In this document: positions 14,701 through 25,377 of the stretch, one piece after another | Position numbering within the stretch: position 1 is the stretch's first letter | How the letters are laid out: every line of letters starts with the position of its first letter | DNA from: Phoronis australis | Taxonomy: Eukaryota > Phoronida > Phoronidae | Reading direction: 5' to 3' | DNA: 47,855 bases | Assembly: GCA_002633005.1 (NCBI GenBank) | Contig: NMRA01000016.1 | Coordinates: forward strand, 349,396 to 397,250 | The notes under the pieces: generated by a model | What the model was told of the DNA's origin: nothing | Databases searched by the model: none | The model's input: the letters and a program-made list of their open reading frames with translations, nothing else | Program-made: the position numbers and the translations under genes

Positions 14701-17700
14701 ACTGAACATCCTCTAGAGGGCAGCAGAGTACGGTGTGATAGCAATAAACAATATGACTCTCCTGACATAGACTATGACGGTGACTGTGATGAGGTGGCAA
14801 GTACGAATGTGCTTGGGGAGAAAAGAGAAATCTCTAGACTAATATCAGAAGAGGCATCCAATGTCAGTAGTACCAAGTCATCTCCGACTGCAAAAGAGCC
14901 GGATTTGAACAAGGAGTCCAGTAACGCTGGTTGGACGGCTAAAAGTGTTAAAACCCTCACTGTTGGTGAGGTCTACCTGATGCTGGGTAGACCCAAGACT
15001 GTAGTGCTGGAGTATGAATGGTGTGATATTCAGGTGGACAGGTTTCAGTTGTTGACGCTGAATAACATGTTGAGGCGGCTAGTTCATCTCGCCTCCTCTC
15101 AACTCATGGACGTTAGTAGGAAACCGGTGAGTTCTGCTCGTGTTCATGGCTGACCGTTTCAAGCGAAAGAAAAATTGCTAGGGGTTCGTTTTCATCAAAA
15201 TCCATGTGCCTCGGCATAGCTGTCACGGTTGTTTCTTAGATTGTTGCTGGCATACACTTCATTAAAGTGCTGCAGGAATGTAGTTGTTTAGAGTTAATAC
15301 AGGCCATGGTCGATTTTAATTTTATGCTTGCTCTGTGACACGTGATTGAAAATGCTGCTTCATGTTCGAAGGCGCTTGTGAGCATCTTAACTTTGCGTTG
15401 CTGTATGACCTTTGAAACATTGAACCTCGGTAGTTTCAACTCTCCGAGTAGTCTGATATTTTTCAGAATTTTGAAACTTATGAGTCGTCTTTGTTTTGAA
15501 GCCTCTCCGATATTTGTGCCATAAACTGATTATCAACGAATTTTCCATTCCCTGTTCTCCCAGAACTCGTCACCTGCTCGTTGCACGTGTAAATGTGGTA
15601 AGGCCAGTACGCCGAGTACGACCAAAAGTCCGGCAAATTCTCGTAGTAGCCCTGCTGTCAACAAAGACCCGACTACCCCTAGAGGGCGCCGACTACAGCC
15701 ATCGCCTGTGGCTACCAAGGTAACGAGGTTCTCGTAACGTGGAAAAGGACAGTTATGCATACAAGTAGTAACAACTTTGAACATTCCACAACCTTTAATA
15801 GCGGATAAATTTTGGACTGGTGTTTACACGGACTGCTTTCCCGGAAATATTTAGCGTTCGCACAAATTGCTTGTTTGGAAATTTGTTTATCCTATGTTGA
15901 GTTTTGTACTTGTTAAATCTTAATGTGTCATAGTTGTGAACATGTGCCTTCCTCAGTGCTAATGTACTTAGGTGTAGATCAATTACTTACCAGTATTTTC
16001 AATTTACAATCGTTTATTTTAAAAAAATGAGTATGATTCTATTTTATCTATTCTCTTGTCTTATGTCTAAGCCATTTCTTTCAGCCGTCAGTGGGTGACG
16101 CTGTCTTTGTCGCCCCTGCCACTGTTCCTCCAAAGGCGCCTCCCAGCCCTAAAGCTGGTGAGCCCATCAAACCTTTAGATGGGACTCATTTCTTGCAGCA
16201 GTTTGACAGTTTAAAGGTATAGTCCGCTCTAAGAGTCTGTTCTTTAAAATTTGCCCAGTCTGTTCTTTAAAGTGTCTAATTAACACCATGTGGAATTAGA
16301 CTAAACAAAGTTATTCTGAATTGTAGTCGTTTCACAGTTATGCTAAATAATTTTGTCACTTGTTTTCATTTTGTTTATGTTTTGCTGTATGAATTGGTTT
16401 TGGTATGGGTTTAATTTTGTGATTTGTAGGGACGATACTTTTTGTCCGTATAACCAATGAGACCGCAATTAAGTAGCTGTATGTGTGTGTGCTCGTATAA
16501 ACAATTATTGACAGGACTTTTCATTCGCTTTCAATCACTTCAAAATACTTATGCTGACACACCTTTATTACAGCCACAGAAGCATAAAATGCGTAATCGG
16601 ATGAACCGTCGACCATTTCTGGTCCAGAGACGTCTCTTGCCTAAAGCCCAGACAGTGGCTGTGCCTATGTTTTCTGGTACGCCTGTCAACACAATACGAT
16701 CCACCATTGTCCCCGTTATACCTGGCCGATCGTCGCCAAGCATCACGTCAACAGGTGTTACAAGAACTGTGATAAGTCAGTCTGCAGTTATGTCCATGAA
16801 TACGGTCACACCAAACCTTGTGTCACAGGTTGATGACATCACAAACATTATCAGTGCAGCTGCCAGCCAGTGTGGTATACAGACAGGCCACACCCCTCCT
16901 AGGGGTATGGGTGTTACAGCCACTTCTCCAGCCGGGTCGTCTATGACGACCATAAATGCGGCGGCCCCACCTGCCAAGAAGCCCCGGCGTATTACACCCA
17001 TACCTGTGTTTGAAGGTTTGTCTTAATTACTTGGATTCCTGAGTTATCAACACTGTAAATTTTTCACTTTGAAAACCTTTTGAAAAAGTCAATGTTTAGT
17101 TTTGCTTTTTGTGTATTCTGTCAAGAGTACGTCATTTGTGCTCCCATTTTAGTTCATTGAATATTTTAGCCTTGTTTGTGTACTTGAATGTTCTTGCTGA
17201 TTGCTTTTTGGTGTAACTGGTTTTTGATAACGTACTTATACTTCCCTTGGTATTTATTACTAGCAATGATCTGTACTTTGACAGATGCCAATCATTCTCC
17301 TCTGTCCAATCCCACGAGCCCCTTTGCGGCAATCTCTGCCCAGCAAATGTCATCTCCACTTGCCGGAACCTCATTGGGCAATCCTTCCCCAGTCCCTCCT
17401 CCAATGGAGATGCAAGTATCAGATGTTCTACACCAGCTGGCCTCACAGGTTGATGCAGACTTGGTAGGTTCCGTACACTTTTATTTTCTACTTGCGCAAG
17501 AATATTTTTTCTTTCTGTGAAATAAGCTTTATTTACATTCGTGAGACCTTTTGTTTGGTCATTTCTCTGAACATCTTCAGATGTTTCGGTGTTCTTAGAA
17601 GAATGAACACAGATATATGGTGCATGCGTGGTGGTCAATGATGAGCACTTTTTGGACTTTTTAAGCATACCAAGTACCTGTGCTTATTCTTCTAAGTAGG

Positions 17701-20700
17701 TTGATGTCAAGGTACCCATATATTTTAGAAGTGATGTTATTACGTCGTCACCTCAAAATGGTGTTAAAAATTTAAAAACACCTTTTAAAATACCATTTAT
17801 CTCGACACTTGTTTTTTTGTTTTCTACTTTGTATTCCACCAAATGTTGTGCCTCGTGGCAGACAGTCGCACAAGTTTTCCAACAACATAAGATAAATTTT
17901 AATAATTTCTTGTGTTACGATACAGATTTTAAGCAAATATACATTGCCACACCTTTTTTGTGTGCTTTGTTTTAGGATACCTATACACCTAGTATCTGTT
18001 CACTACAATGTCAACCAGTGAATGTACGCGCATCACCAAATCAGTGAATCAAATCTATGCGTTAATTGAAAGTTTCTACATGCCTTCCTTGAGCCCATTC
18101 CTCTGCTCGCAATCTCAGCACACCATCTGATCACCATTTATCTTCTCTACTTCAGTCGTCTTCCACAGCAACACTGACAACAGACACTGTGAAGCCGTCG
18201 CCCATTGAACCTCCCAGTATTACGTCCTTCCTGGATTTGTCTCTTCCTGCCACTGACAGTAAGCTATCGCCACTACTTATTTACAGATTTGTGTCATTGG
18301 CCCAAGTATTAGGGCTATGTGGAACCTTGTGGACTAGTGTGTATTTATCCAACTGTCTACAAATCATTGAATTAAACTTAATAAATGCATAATGTATTCT
18401 GAAAGGAGAAAGCCTCTGAAATTTCATTTTGAATTTTATACCAATTTCTAATTATTGAATCACGTGACCATGTCTTGGTAGAAAACATTTAACCAAAAAA
18501 TAGTGCACGGGCAAATTCGTTTGATGTAATTGTTCATGAACAAATCTCAAAAACGCTGTTAAATTTTTCTAAAATAACATTTCGCTTTCATTTTGGGTCC
18601 CATTTTTGATGACCTCTTGTGCAACAATTACCGAGTTAGCAAAATTTGGGCATTGGACTTCGTTCTTCAGTTTGTAGCTTTTTTGAAAAAGAGATCGACA
18701 AAAATGCCATCTCACAATGACAGTTCATTTATTTTTTCCCATTGATTAGCTGACTGCTGTTTTCTTCTACATGAGTTGTGTTCTACATTGATGCACTAAT
18801 GTGTTTTGTCATCTTCTTAATTTATGGCATCTTATAAGTTCTTTTTTCAATATTTCCATGTTAACGTTGCATTATTTGTTACACAACAATTTGACTTCGT
18901 AGTACAAAAAAATGAGATTTGCGTATTCTTCTGAATCACATTTTTCAGAGCTCCACCTCTGTTCGTGTTTTGTTTGCCAGTCTTTCTATGTTACTTTTAT
19001 CATCGTGTTCAAACCAACGTTTCTTTCTAGTGTCAGAGTCGAATGACAAATTCATCGACAGTTTCTGCGGTCTTCTTGACTCGTCCGGGATTATCAAGTC
19101 TAGCAGTGCTCCCACACAGACGACATCCTCAGAGATCAATGCCACCCTGCCAGCTAGTCCAAACAGGTCAGTTATAGTCTTGCATGTCTCGTGGATGTTT
19201 TGCAGTACTGCAATCAAGTACTGAAAACCAGAGTGTTTTCAGCTCCCAGGAAAACACTGAAGTTATTGCAAAGAAATCCATTGACGACAGATTGTAATCC
19301 TACAAAACTTGAAAATCCCTACCGGGTAATACATGCTCTCGGCAGCTTGCAATCCTATGAACACTGTTTAGATGTTCCCTTGGTCCCTCAATAAGAGAGG
19401 TGGGACATAACGTCAGCAATCGCTGCTTGGTAGCATTAAATGTACACGAACTAGCAACCCTTTGCTTGAAAGCTCACCACAGTAACCACTAAATCTCAGT
19501 AATGCTGCTGTGCTGTATGGCAATCCTGTTAAATATCGCCTCGGTGTGGTAAAAAGTTTAAAACTGGCACACTGTTGATGGTACACCTGCCACATTTAAT
19601 TGTTTTAAGTTCATACAGTACAAGCCAACAGTATTCAGACTAGGTGACTTGGAATTCTCTGTCACACAGCTGTTCGGAAGGTAATTTCATCATCAAAGTA
19701 GTCGTTATGACCAAGAAGGAAGCAGAATTTATGACAGGGAAAACGGTCTTGCACGAATTTTATGAACCAGTGATGTCACTAGCTTTTTATCTTAAGTGTG
19801 TTCTCTGTTGGCGTTGCAGGTCTCCAGTCAAAATCAGCTCGCCTGTCCAGCTCAGTTCTTGGTTCAACAACGACGACTTCTCTCTTAGTAGCTTCCTCAT
19901 GGATTCTCCGCAGAAGAAGACGTCTGACCTCCCACCCTCTACAGCTGGTACTCACGCCATGCAGTTCACCGATGTATGTGTTTTAATTACCATGTCTTCA
20001 CGTTAGGGAACATTGTGGCGTTTTATTTTTGGGGTAATTGTTGTGATTTTGTCACATATTGCCAAGTTTTGCTGTTGTCAAGGCCAGTGACTTAACTCGT
20101 TAAATACAATTGAAGTACTCTGCCGTTTGTCAAATGGGATTTAGCTCTGTCAGCTGCCGGGATTGCATGTTCTGACTTCCCGCCGAGTCTGATTAGCTCA
20201 GAATATGACTTTTCTCGTCTATAATATCCACTGAAAGGGTCCAATACAAAAATCAAACAGTTTGTTGTTAAAACGGTTGCTACAGTTTTGTTAAATCAAC
20301 ACATGTCAAATGTGTGAGACGTATTGCTGGCATATTTTTAGAGACAATTGGTTGTTGACGGTTTCTTTTGAAGCCGCTTCAGGGGTGGCTTTTGAAGCCT
20401 TACCACTGAAGTGGAACTTTTAACATTCTTCATAGGATGCTAATGCATGAGAACTCCTACCATCCCCAGTTAACTAAGCATGAAACTGGCTCTCTGCCAA
20501 GTTTTCTGTCTCCGGTCGTAAATGATTGAATATCGTCCGGGCCTAAGGCATCTTCTTCGATATAAAAATATCTTTCTCCAAGAATGTGTTGGCTTCCAAA
20601 ACTTCAACATTATGTGTTCAAAGTTGATGAAATTGTTGGCAATAAGACACAGAGACAAATCCTTGTTTTCAGTTTTCTCCACTGTAATCCACATTGCTTG

Positions 20701-21513
20701 CTAAAGAGACCCTGGTTTTCAAAAACAGAAATAGCAAACATAAAATTCCATATTTTTCTGTTTTGTAAAATAATTAGCAAATTCCAGTTTAGTATTTTTA
20801 AGTGATAAATAATTATACAAAAGAGATCTGGGACTCATCTTACTTTTTCCTGTGAATTATGCTTCAGCTCCATTTCACTAACTTGTGAGTCATGTTTATT
20901 TATTGTTTCTCACGCCGGAAAAAGAACACCACCACCTTGAGAAAAGTTACTCGTCAACTACTTGGAACATGCCAGCTGCAAAACGATCGTTTTGTGTTGA
21001 ATTGTTGAATTTGGTGGAATTTGTAAAAATTTGTTTGATGTTTAACAAAAAAGATGTTAGAATTAATAGCATCTGCTACTGAAATATGTAAATTGAGTTC
21101 GAACTCCATAATTCTGTGAAGGAAGTCAGATTCTGTTAGTTCTGTCCATTTCTTTTGCGGAAAACCATGGAATCTCTGTAAGTGACACAAACATAGTATT
21201 ACAGGTGGCATCATACCTCAACATAAAACCCTCCGTATGTGACACCAGTTGTCACATTTTTTTGCCTTGTGTTATTTACGTTCCATCTGTTATACTCATC
21301 GATGGCAATCTCCTTGAACTGCTAAGGTGTTTTGCACAATGGGCCCAACCTGCGCACATCTGATGCGTTGTAAGACTCAAGATCGCTTGCACCTTCTTTA
21401 TCTCCTTTTTTCAGGTTGATACTCACTTCCAGAACATGTTGAATGAGAACAGTGTAGATCTGGCGTCCAAGTTTGCTGATATTGCAGCTCAGATGGCCGC
21501 AAGCAAGGATTGA
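5765..21513 (+). CDS. CRAMP1: Protein cramped-like (CRAMP1), complete 16-exon gene
   Basis: Exons: 5765-5826, 6165-6406, 7921-8042, 10686-10914, 11928-12065, 12793-12986, 14111-14261, 14660-15126, 15564-15719, 16085-16216, 16574-17015, 17285-17463, 18156-18258, 19031-19166, 19820-19973, 21415-21513. All introns are GT-AG and all phases agree. The CDS is 3,006 nt (1,001 aa), ending in TGA at 21511. A SANT/Myb-like domain spans about residues 124-190 (RRPWELWTANDKKLFFEGLF, then YGKDFDAIQDFI and VRYFYYRTWNKIQKFV). Further conserved blocks are FRGKNYRLRTPVCRAL (about 240-255), TVGEVYLMLGRPK (480-492) with EYEW (497-500), and a C-terminal block FQNMLNENSVDLASKFADIA. The middle is Ser/Thr/Pro-rich and disordered. 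Cramped is a nuclear chromatin protein: a Polycomb-group gene in Drosophila, linked to linker-histone H1 expression in mammals. The start codon (ATAAATGG context) is inferred; an upstream coding exon is unlikely but not excluded. Confidence 0.95.
6832..7201 (+). mobile_element. Small TIR element, AGTGCTCGA family (copy 1, CRAMP1 intron 2)
   Basis: The element starts AGTGCTCGA and ends TCGAGCACT, an exact 9-bp terminal inverted repeat. Its first ~90 bp match the reverse complement of a second element at 38799-39098, including TGTTTGGTGAC followed by TGGGAAAA and a GTCAC block. The right half contains three near-tandem copies of a GGTGACCTCAGTTTT-like unit. It has no coding capacity, so it is a MITE-like non-autonomous element. 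No clear target-site duplication is visible. Confidence 0.65.
8642..8722 (+). repeat. CAG trinucleotide repeat (27 units, 22 pure)
   Basis: Within CRAMP1 intron 3, CAG-CAA-CAG-CAA-CAA is followed by 22 uninterrupted CAG units (8657-8722). An open frame would read it as polyglutamine, but that frame has no ATG and no conserved flanking sequence, so the tract is treated as intronic. The interrupted 5' end and pure 3' end are typical of slippage-prone repeats. Confidence 0.95.
8838..9060 (+). repeat. Degenerate array of ACAC...GTGT dyads
   Basis: In CRAMP1 intron 3, a run of imperfect units alternates TTTACACCC, GTGTAAAT, ATACACCC, GAGTGTA and AAATATACAC. Each ACAC is followed within a few bases by a GTGT, so the stretch is a series of short palindromes. 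It is best described as a degenerate minisatellite. Confidence 0.55.
13196..13432. mobile_element. Fold-back (long inverted repeat) element in CRAMP1 intron 6
   Basis: The two halves are near-perfect inverted copies. The left arm runs CTGCCTGTCTCTTTC ... GCCATCCAAGAGGTTACTCG ... AAAAAGCTGGGTAAGCCTCTAC. The right arm mirrors it: GTAGAGGCTTGCCCAGCTTTTT ... CGAGTAACCTCGTGGATGGC ... GAAAGAGACGGGCAG. Arms are about 100 bp with a loop of about 20-30 bp. The transcript of this intron would form a long hairpin. No ORF is present. Confidence 0.8.
14505..14605 (-). mobile_element. tRNA-derived SINE head (A and B boxes) in CRAMP1 intron 7
   Basis: On the minus strand an A-box match TGGCCCAGTCGG (14590-14579) is followed 31 bp later by a B-box match AGATTCGAATACC (14547-14535), the arrangement of an internal RNA polymerase III promoter. 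The flanks do not fold as a complete functional tRNA, so this is a SINE head and not a tRNA gene. The SINE body probably continues to about 14285. Confidence 0.6.
14660..15126 (+). other. CRAMP1: CRAMP1 exon 8, acidic linker plus conserved TVGEVYLMLGRPK block
   Basis: This is the longest coding exon of the gene (residues about 380-535). Its first half is acidic and Ser-rich (DSPDIDYDGDCDE). Its second half holds the second block conserved in cramped proteins: TVGEVYLMLGRPK, EYEW and the segment after it. The exon starts in phase 1 and ends in phase 0. Confidence 0.85.
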
Positions 21514-21565
21514 TAGAGGAAGCATGTGATTGGTGGGAGCATCACTGCACCACTACATCCAATCA

Positions 21566-21766
21566 CATTATGTTTGGAATGGCCACCGACTAATCGGATA
21601 AGAGCATGTGAGGGAGAGAGCACAGGATTGTCTGGAATTTCAAAACACTGTCTCCAGTCACATGTTTGAAATGGGTACCAACGAATCAGATAAGAGCATG
21701 TGGGGAAGAAAGCACAAGATTGGCTGGAACATCAAAACATTGTCTCCGATCCCATTGTGTTTAGGC
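21566..21766 (+). repeat. ~94-bp tandem repeat, two units plus a partial third
   Basis: Unit 1 starts at about 21566 and unit 2 at about 21661. Both contain ATGTTTG.AATGG, GATAAGAGCATGTG, GAGAGCACA/GAAAGCACA, GATTG and CAAAACA.TGTCTCC. A third unit starts at 21753 (CATTGTGTTTAGG) and is cut off at the N at 21767. The array begins about 50 bp after the CRAMP1 stop codon. Confidence 0.75.
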
Positions 21767-21767
21767 N
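21767..21767. other. Ambiguous base (N), probable assembly gap
   Basis: A single N lies between the truncated third tandem unit and the GAGG/GA microsatellite. It likely marks a repeat-collapsed gap whose true length is unknown. Confidence 0.8.
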
Positions 21768-21807
21768 GAGGGAGGGAGGGAGGGAGGGAGAGAGAGAGAG
21801 AGAGAGA
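21768..21807 (+). repeat. (GAGG)n then (GA)n microsatellite
   Basis: A purine-only tract: about six GAGG/GGGA units followed by about nine GA units. It lies directly after the N in the CRAMP1 3' flank. Confidence 0.95.
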
Positions 21808-22227
21808 ACATGGGTTGCTGATAACATGTTAACACAAAGTGCAAGACTTATGCAGCCAATCAAGTTAAGGATTGGAACAAACATGTTCTAGTTTGTCTAT
21901 TTATTTCATGTACTTACTTCATTATCATTTCTCTTTGTACTTTATAGTCGCTGACAGTATTCATGTGATTATTTACAAATTAAGGCCATATATGACCTAT
22001 AGTTTATTTCTTCTGTTGTCTAGTCCAAAAAGTAAGTTTAGTTATGACACATACTGTTACAAGTTGCAAAATCGTGCTTGTGCATATGAAGCCGTTTGTT
22101 AAAAGTAATTCTACCACTGTGTCTTCTTGTTGCAGTTGCCTATAGTGCCTGGTTAGAAGAGAGCATTCAATATTGGTTTTACATAAACTAATAACTTTCT
22201 ACACTTAATTTAGCTAACGATGGGTAT

Positions 22228-22482
22228 TAGAAAGTTACCCGTCTCAGTCGTGAAAGTTTTTGAAACCACCGACTTTCGGTCTCGTCTCGAGGCCTTGGCC
22301 GGCCGGAATGGCGGGTAACTGTAGCCTCTCCCGTACCTGTTACGCTCTGGCACAACTTAGTGGTGATGACATCACAGGTACGTGCGAGGCTCCAATTACT
22401 TGCTATTTCACCTGACGAAGGCCTCGAGACTGAAAACTAGTGGCTACAAAAACTTCCATGACTCCGACAGGTAACTTTTAGT
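22228..22482. mobile_element. Nested fold-back element
   Basis: Outer arms are 22228-22296 and 22418-22482: TAGAAAGTTACC ... GAAAGTTTTTG ... CTCGAGGCCTT pairs with AAGGCCTCGAG ... CAAAAACTTCC ... GGTAACTTTTAG. A second inverted pair lies inside: GTAACTGTAGCCTCTC...GTACCTGT (22315-22340) against ACAGGTACGTGCGAGGCTCC...TTAC (22374-22399). The whole unit can fold into one long hairpin. It is non-coding. Confidence 0.8.
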
Positions 22483-22576
22483 TAGCCATATACTAATGAA
22501 GTCGGTGATGTGAACATTCATTGCTAAAGGTGTTGGTATAATGTACTCTGCTGTCTCATCAGTTCGTAGACTGGAA

Positions 22577-22991
22577 ACCTGTGCCCGGTTGCAGGAAACA
22601 GTCCCAAATTGGGACTCAGTTAAGTTCCCTAAATCTACTGTGTATTGTTCTTTCTTTTGTTGTTTTAGTTTCATTACCAAGTCAATTCTTGGCTTTGATA
22701 CAAATCGAGAGTGAAATCTAGAGTGAATTCTCAATATTATTGAAATTATGTAGGGATCTTTTCAAGCAACGCCCCCAATTTAAGGACTAAGTCCCTAATT
22801 ATTTTGATTGAATTAAGGGCTCAGTTTTTAGGTATGTTATTGGAAAACGCCATTAGTCAAAGGAGCTCATAATAGAGATAAAATTATAGAAAAAATATTA
22901 CATCTGTGCCTAAAGAACGAAACAAAGCAAAAAAGAGTTAAGGAACTTAGTCGAGTCCCTATTTGGGACTGTTTCAGGCAACAGGCCACTG
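22577..22991. mobile_element. MITE-like element with ~55-bp terminal inverted repeats
   Basis: The left end reads CCTGTGCCCGGTTGCAGGAA, then CAGTCCCAAATTGGGACTC and AAGTTCC. The right end is its reverse complement with scattered mismatches: GGAACTTAGTCGAGTCCCTA, TTTGGGACTGTTTCAGGCAA, CAGGCCACTGG. The interior repeats a shorter form (CCCCCAATTTAAGGACTAAG at about 22770). No transposase is encoded. Confidence 0.75.
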
Positions 22992-23783
22992 GTCCCCGAA
23001 TTTGAATCAAACTTCAATTTAGCTTTAATATATTCTGCTTTACCAAATTATGAATTTGAAATAGTTGTCTTTGATTTTGTGATTACAGTTTATGCGTGTG
23101 ACAATGTACTCTAAGCTCTCCATTTTGTGACGTCGTTATTAAAGCTGCTAATTCTTGTTTTTACTCGAAATTTTACCTCGGTTCATGGCTAGTTTGAATC
23201 GTTTTCATCCACCTGAATCTCAATGTAGGCATAAACACAAAATCAAAAACACTACTCTCAAATTCATACCTAGTAAAAACGGAAAACACCAATCTGAATG
23301 TAGCATTAATTTTAGCTTGGCTTGTCAGCCCAATTGGGGTTACTGGTCTTGAAGTGTGTGTCATTATCAAAAGATGACTCCTTTGTCCCAATAACATAAA
23401 ACCTCCTGAATGGTACGTCCCGGCAGCATTCGCTAGTTGCAGATGGAGACACCCAGTCTAATACTTTATTATTCAACGAGCACACAGGCCAGTGAGTGTT
23501 ATTTTTCTGTAGAGTGTATAATATGCATTTTGAAGATGTCTTAGCTTGCTGAGTCAAGTTTGGCGTTGGTCAATGTGAACTGGTGTTATGTTAGTTGCTA
23601 TTAACCATAACGTGCGGCCCGACATCTATTGAGAGTTTACAAACTCAAGTACCTGAGAACTATTTCAGTTGGTGGGAACTCTTTTTTTAGGAAACTCTGG
23701 TAATCGTTTTAGTTACCGGATTGTAATTTTGAGACCTGGTGTTCAGCGAATGGTCAGTTGGCATTAAATTTTTCATGTTCACC

Positions 23784-23972
23784 TGGGGCCCATTTTGTCA
23801 AAGGTTGTAAGTTGAGTAACTGTTCAGATAACGGTAATTTCAATTTTAATTTGCACAACATTCACTAAGTGAAGGCCAATTCCAACATTTTCACTCTTTA
23901 AAAAACTAAGTTGTAATAACATGCCCACTATGGGCTTAGCTCGTCAAACTTACAACCTTTGTTAAAAAGGGT
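23784..23972. mobile_element. MITE-like element, TCAAAGGTTGTAAGTT family
   Basis: The left end GGGGCCCATTTTGTCAAAGG then TTGTAAGTT is mirrored at the right by AACTTACAACCTTTGTTAAA followed by AAGGGTAAC. The interior has no ORF. A related end, AGGCCAATTTTATCAAAGGT, recurs at 43313. Confidence 0.65.
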
Positions 23973-24977
23973 AACTAGTTACTAACGGTCTTTTTAAAAG
24001 GGAACAGTCGGCAAGTTGGGTGTTATTTTCACTTACGATACAAATCACTGTATTTGAACTTAAACTGTCGTCATCTTCCATCCATCCTGTGTTTGCTTGG
24101 TGAAATGTACTGCAGAAACAAGAGCACTGGGCTCCCATACATAGGTAATAGAAGCCGGAAAAACTGGTCATCATTGAAATATTCGTAAGACAACCTATAA
24201 TTTGTCGTAGTATAATTCCAAAATCGTTGGCTGTCCCTTTGTTGGCCTTCCCTTTATCTTAAGTTGAGAAGAAGCTTATGGTTGACGTGCTGAATATTCC
24301 CTGGACTACAAATGCATGTCTAGAATTGTATGTTGAGCTGCGCACTCAGCTGTTTGTCATTTTCTGTAATGTGCAATACTTATCATTTAGAGTATGAACC
24401 AGTGTTAGCCAAGTTCACCAGCTGCTGTTGAAATGGTGAACACATTTTTGTAAGGGTAGTTGTATACGATATAAATTGTTTTGATCGATACCCAGTTGTT
24501 TTTATTCACTTGTCCTTTGAACGTATGTCTAGTAATTCACCATTCAACCAAAAATAAAACCTATTGGTTAGGACTACTAACTAAACATTTTATATTACTG
24601 GTCTTAATTTTATTCTTTACTTAGAATAAAGATGATTTTAGAATTGGGGAAGAACCAACTGAAAATTATCAGTTGCTGAAATGCTCGTGCAGCTGTTGAA
24701 GACAACGGGTAAGGTTCAACAAGGGAAATTTGTTATCATTTTGTCAATGCCCAAGTTGCGCTGTACTTAACGTGCTCAGTGTTGACCAATCGAATACAAG
24801 ACTGGACTAAGGTTAATAATTCTAATAGGGTCCACTGGGATATCGGATTCACTGAAGAACAAACATCAATACTGGTAAGTGCATATTTGATATTGTGTAA
24901 GAATTATTAGTTTTCATACACGCCATCTGTTGTTCACATCACCTAACTTATAGGTAAGTCTGAAAATATCTGCTTTC

Positions 24978-25090
24978 ACGGGGGTTTGAACTCGGGACTG
25001 TCTGTAATCGACCAGCAAGCACGACATCTCGGTGGACTAGTGCCTGCACCGTTAGCAAGAAGTCCCGGGTTCGTACCCCAGTCCTACTGA
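24978..25090. mobile_element. Inverted pair of tRNA-like B-box motifs (SINE fragments)
   Basis: On the plus strand CCCGGGTTCGTACCCC (from 25065) follows an A-box-like ATCTCGGTGGACTAGTG (from 25026), as in a tRNA-derived SINE. Just upstream, GGGTTTGAACTCGGG (24982-24996) is a B box in the opposite orientation. On their own strands both B boxes are followed by similar sequence ending TTTTCAG. This looks like two head-to-head SINE fragments. Confidence 0.5.
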
Positions 25091-25245
25091 GCTCTTTTCA
25101 GGTCATATGATGTGACCAACACATCACTTGTATAAAGACTAATAATTCTTGCACATTTCACTTTGCTAGCAGCAGTTGATGTGTACACAGTAAATGCGGC
25201 TTGCTCAGAGTCACGGTAGTTCGCTAAAATCTTGGTCAGGTTAGT

Positions 25246-25377
25246 TCAGACTTGTGTGAAGTTTACTCTGTACTCATTTCCACACTGCACAATAGTTCCA
25301 GCATGGTGTCCTCGTTCGTACACAGTTGAGATCTCTGCACCACATACCACAAGAATACGCGCGGCAATTTGATCAAG
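25246..25377 (-). CDS. Unassigned terminal coding exon
   Basis: On the minus strand a very good acceptor (ATTTTTCTTTCTCAG) precedes position 25377 and opens a phase-0 frame of 43 codons ending in TGA at 25248-25246. The peptide begins LDQIAARILVVCGAEISTVY, continues ERGHHAGTIVQC and ends in NFTQV. Its composition looks protein-like (buried hydrophobics, paired Gly and His), unlike nearby chance frames. I do not recognise the family. No companion exon was found between 25.4 and 28.6 kb. It could be the last exon of an unidentified gene, an alternative last exon of TDRD3 (whose 3' introns are also phase 0), or a decayed fragment. Confidence 0.35.
   Translation of the reverse strand, partial: LDQIAARILVVCGAEISTVYERGHHAGTIVQCGNEYRVNFTQV

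Larger units (their letters stand above)
21514..22227 (+). other. CRAMP1 3' flank / 3'UTR
   Basis: This follows the TGA at 21511-21513. It begins with the 94-bp tandem repeat described separately and has no further coding exon. Possible poly(A) signals are far downstream (AATAAA at 24552 and 24625 on the plus strand), so the 3'UTR end cannot be fixed. Confidence 0.4.

Noticed and set aside
22411-22437. Hammerhead ribozyme (CTGACGA ... GAAAAC)
   Set aside because: The sequence between the two core motifs cannot form a proper stem II, and the site falls within the arm of a fold-back element.
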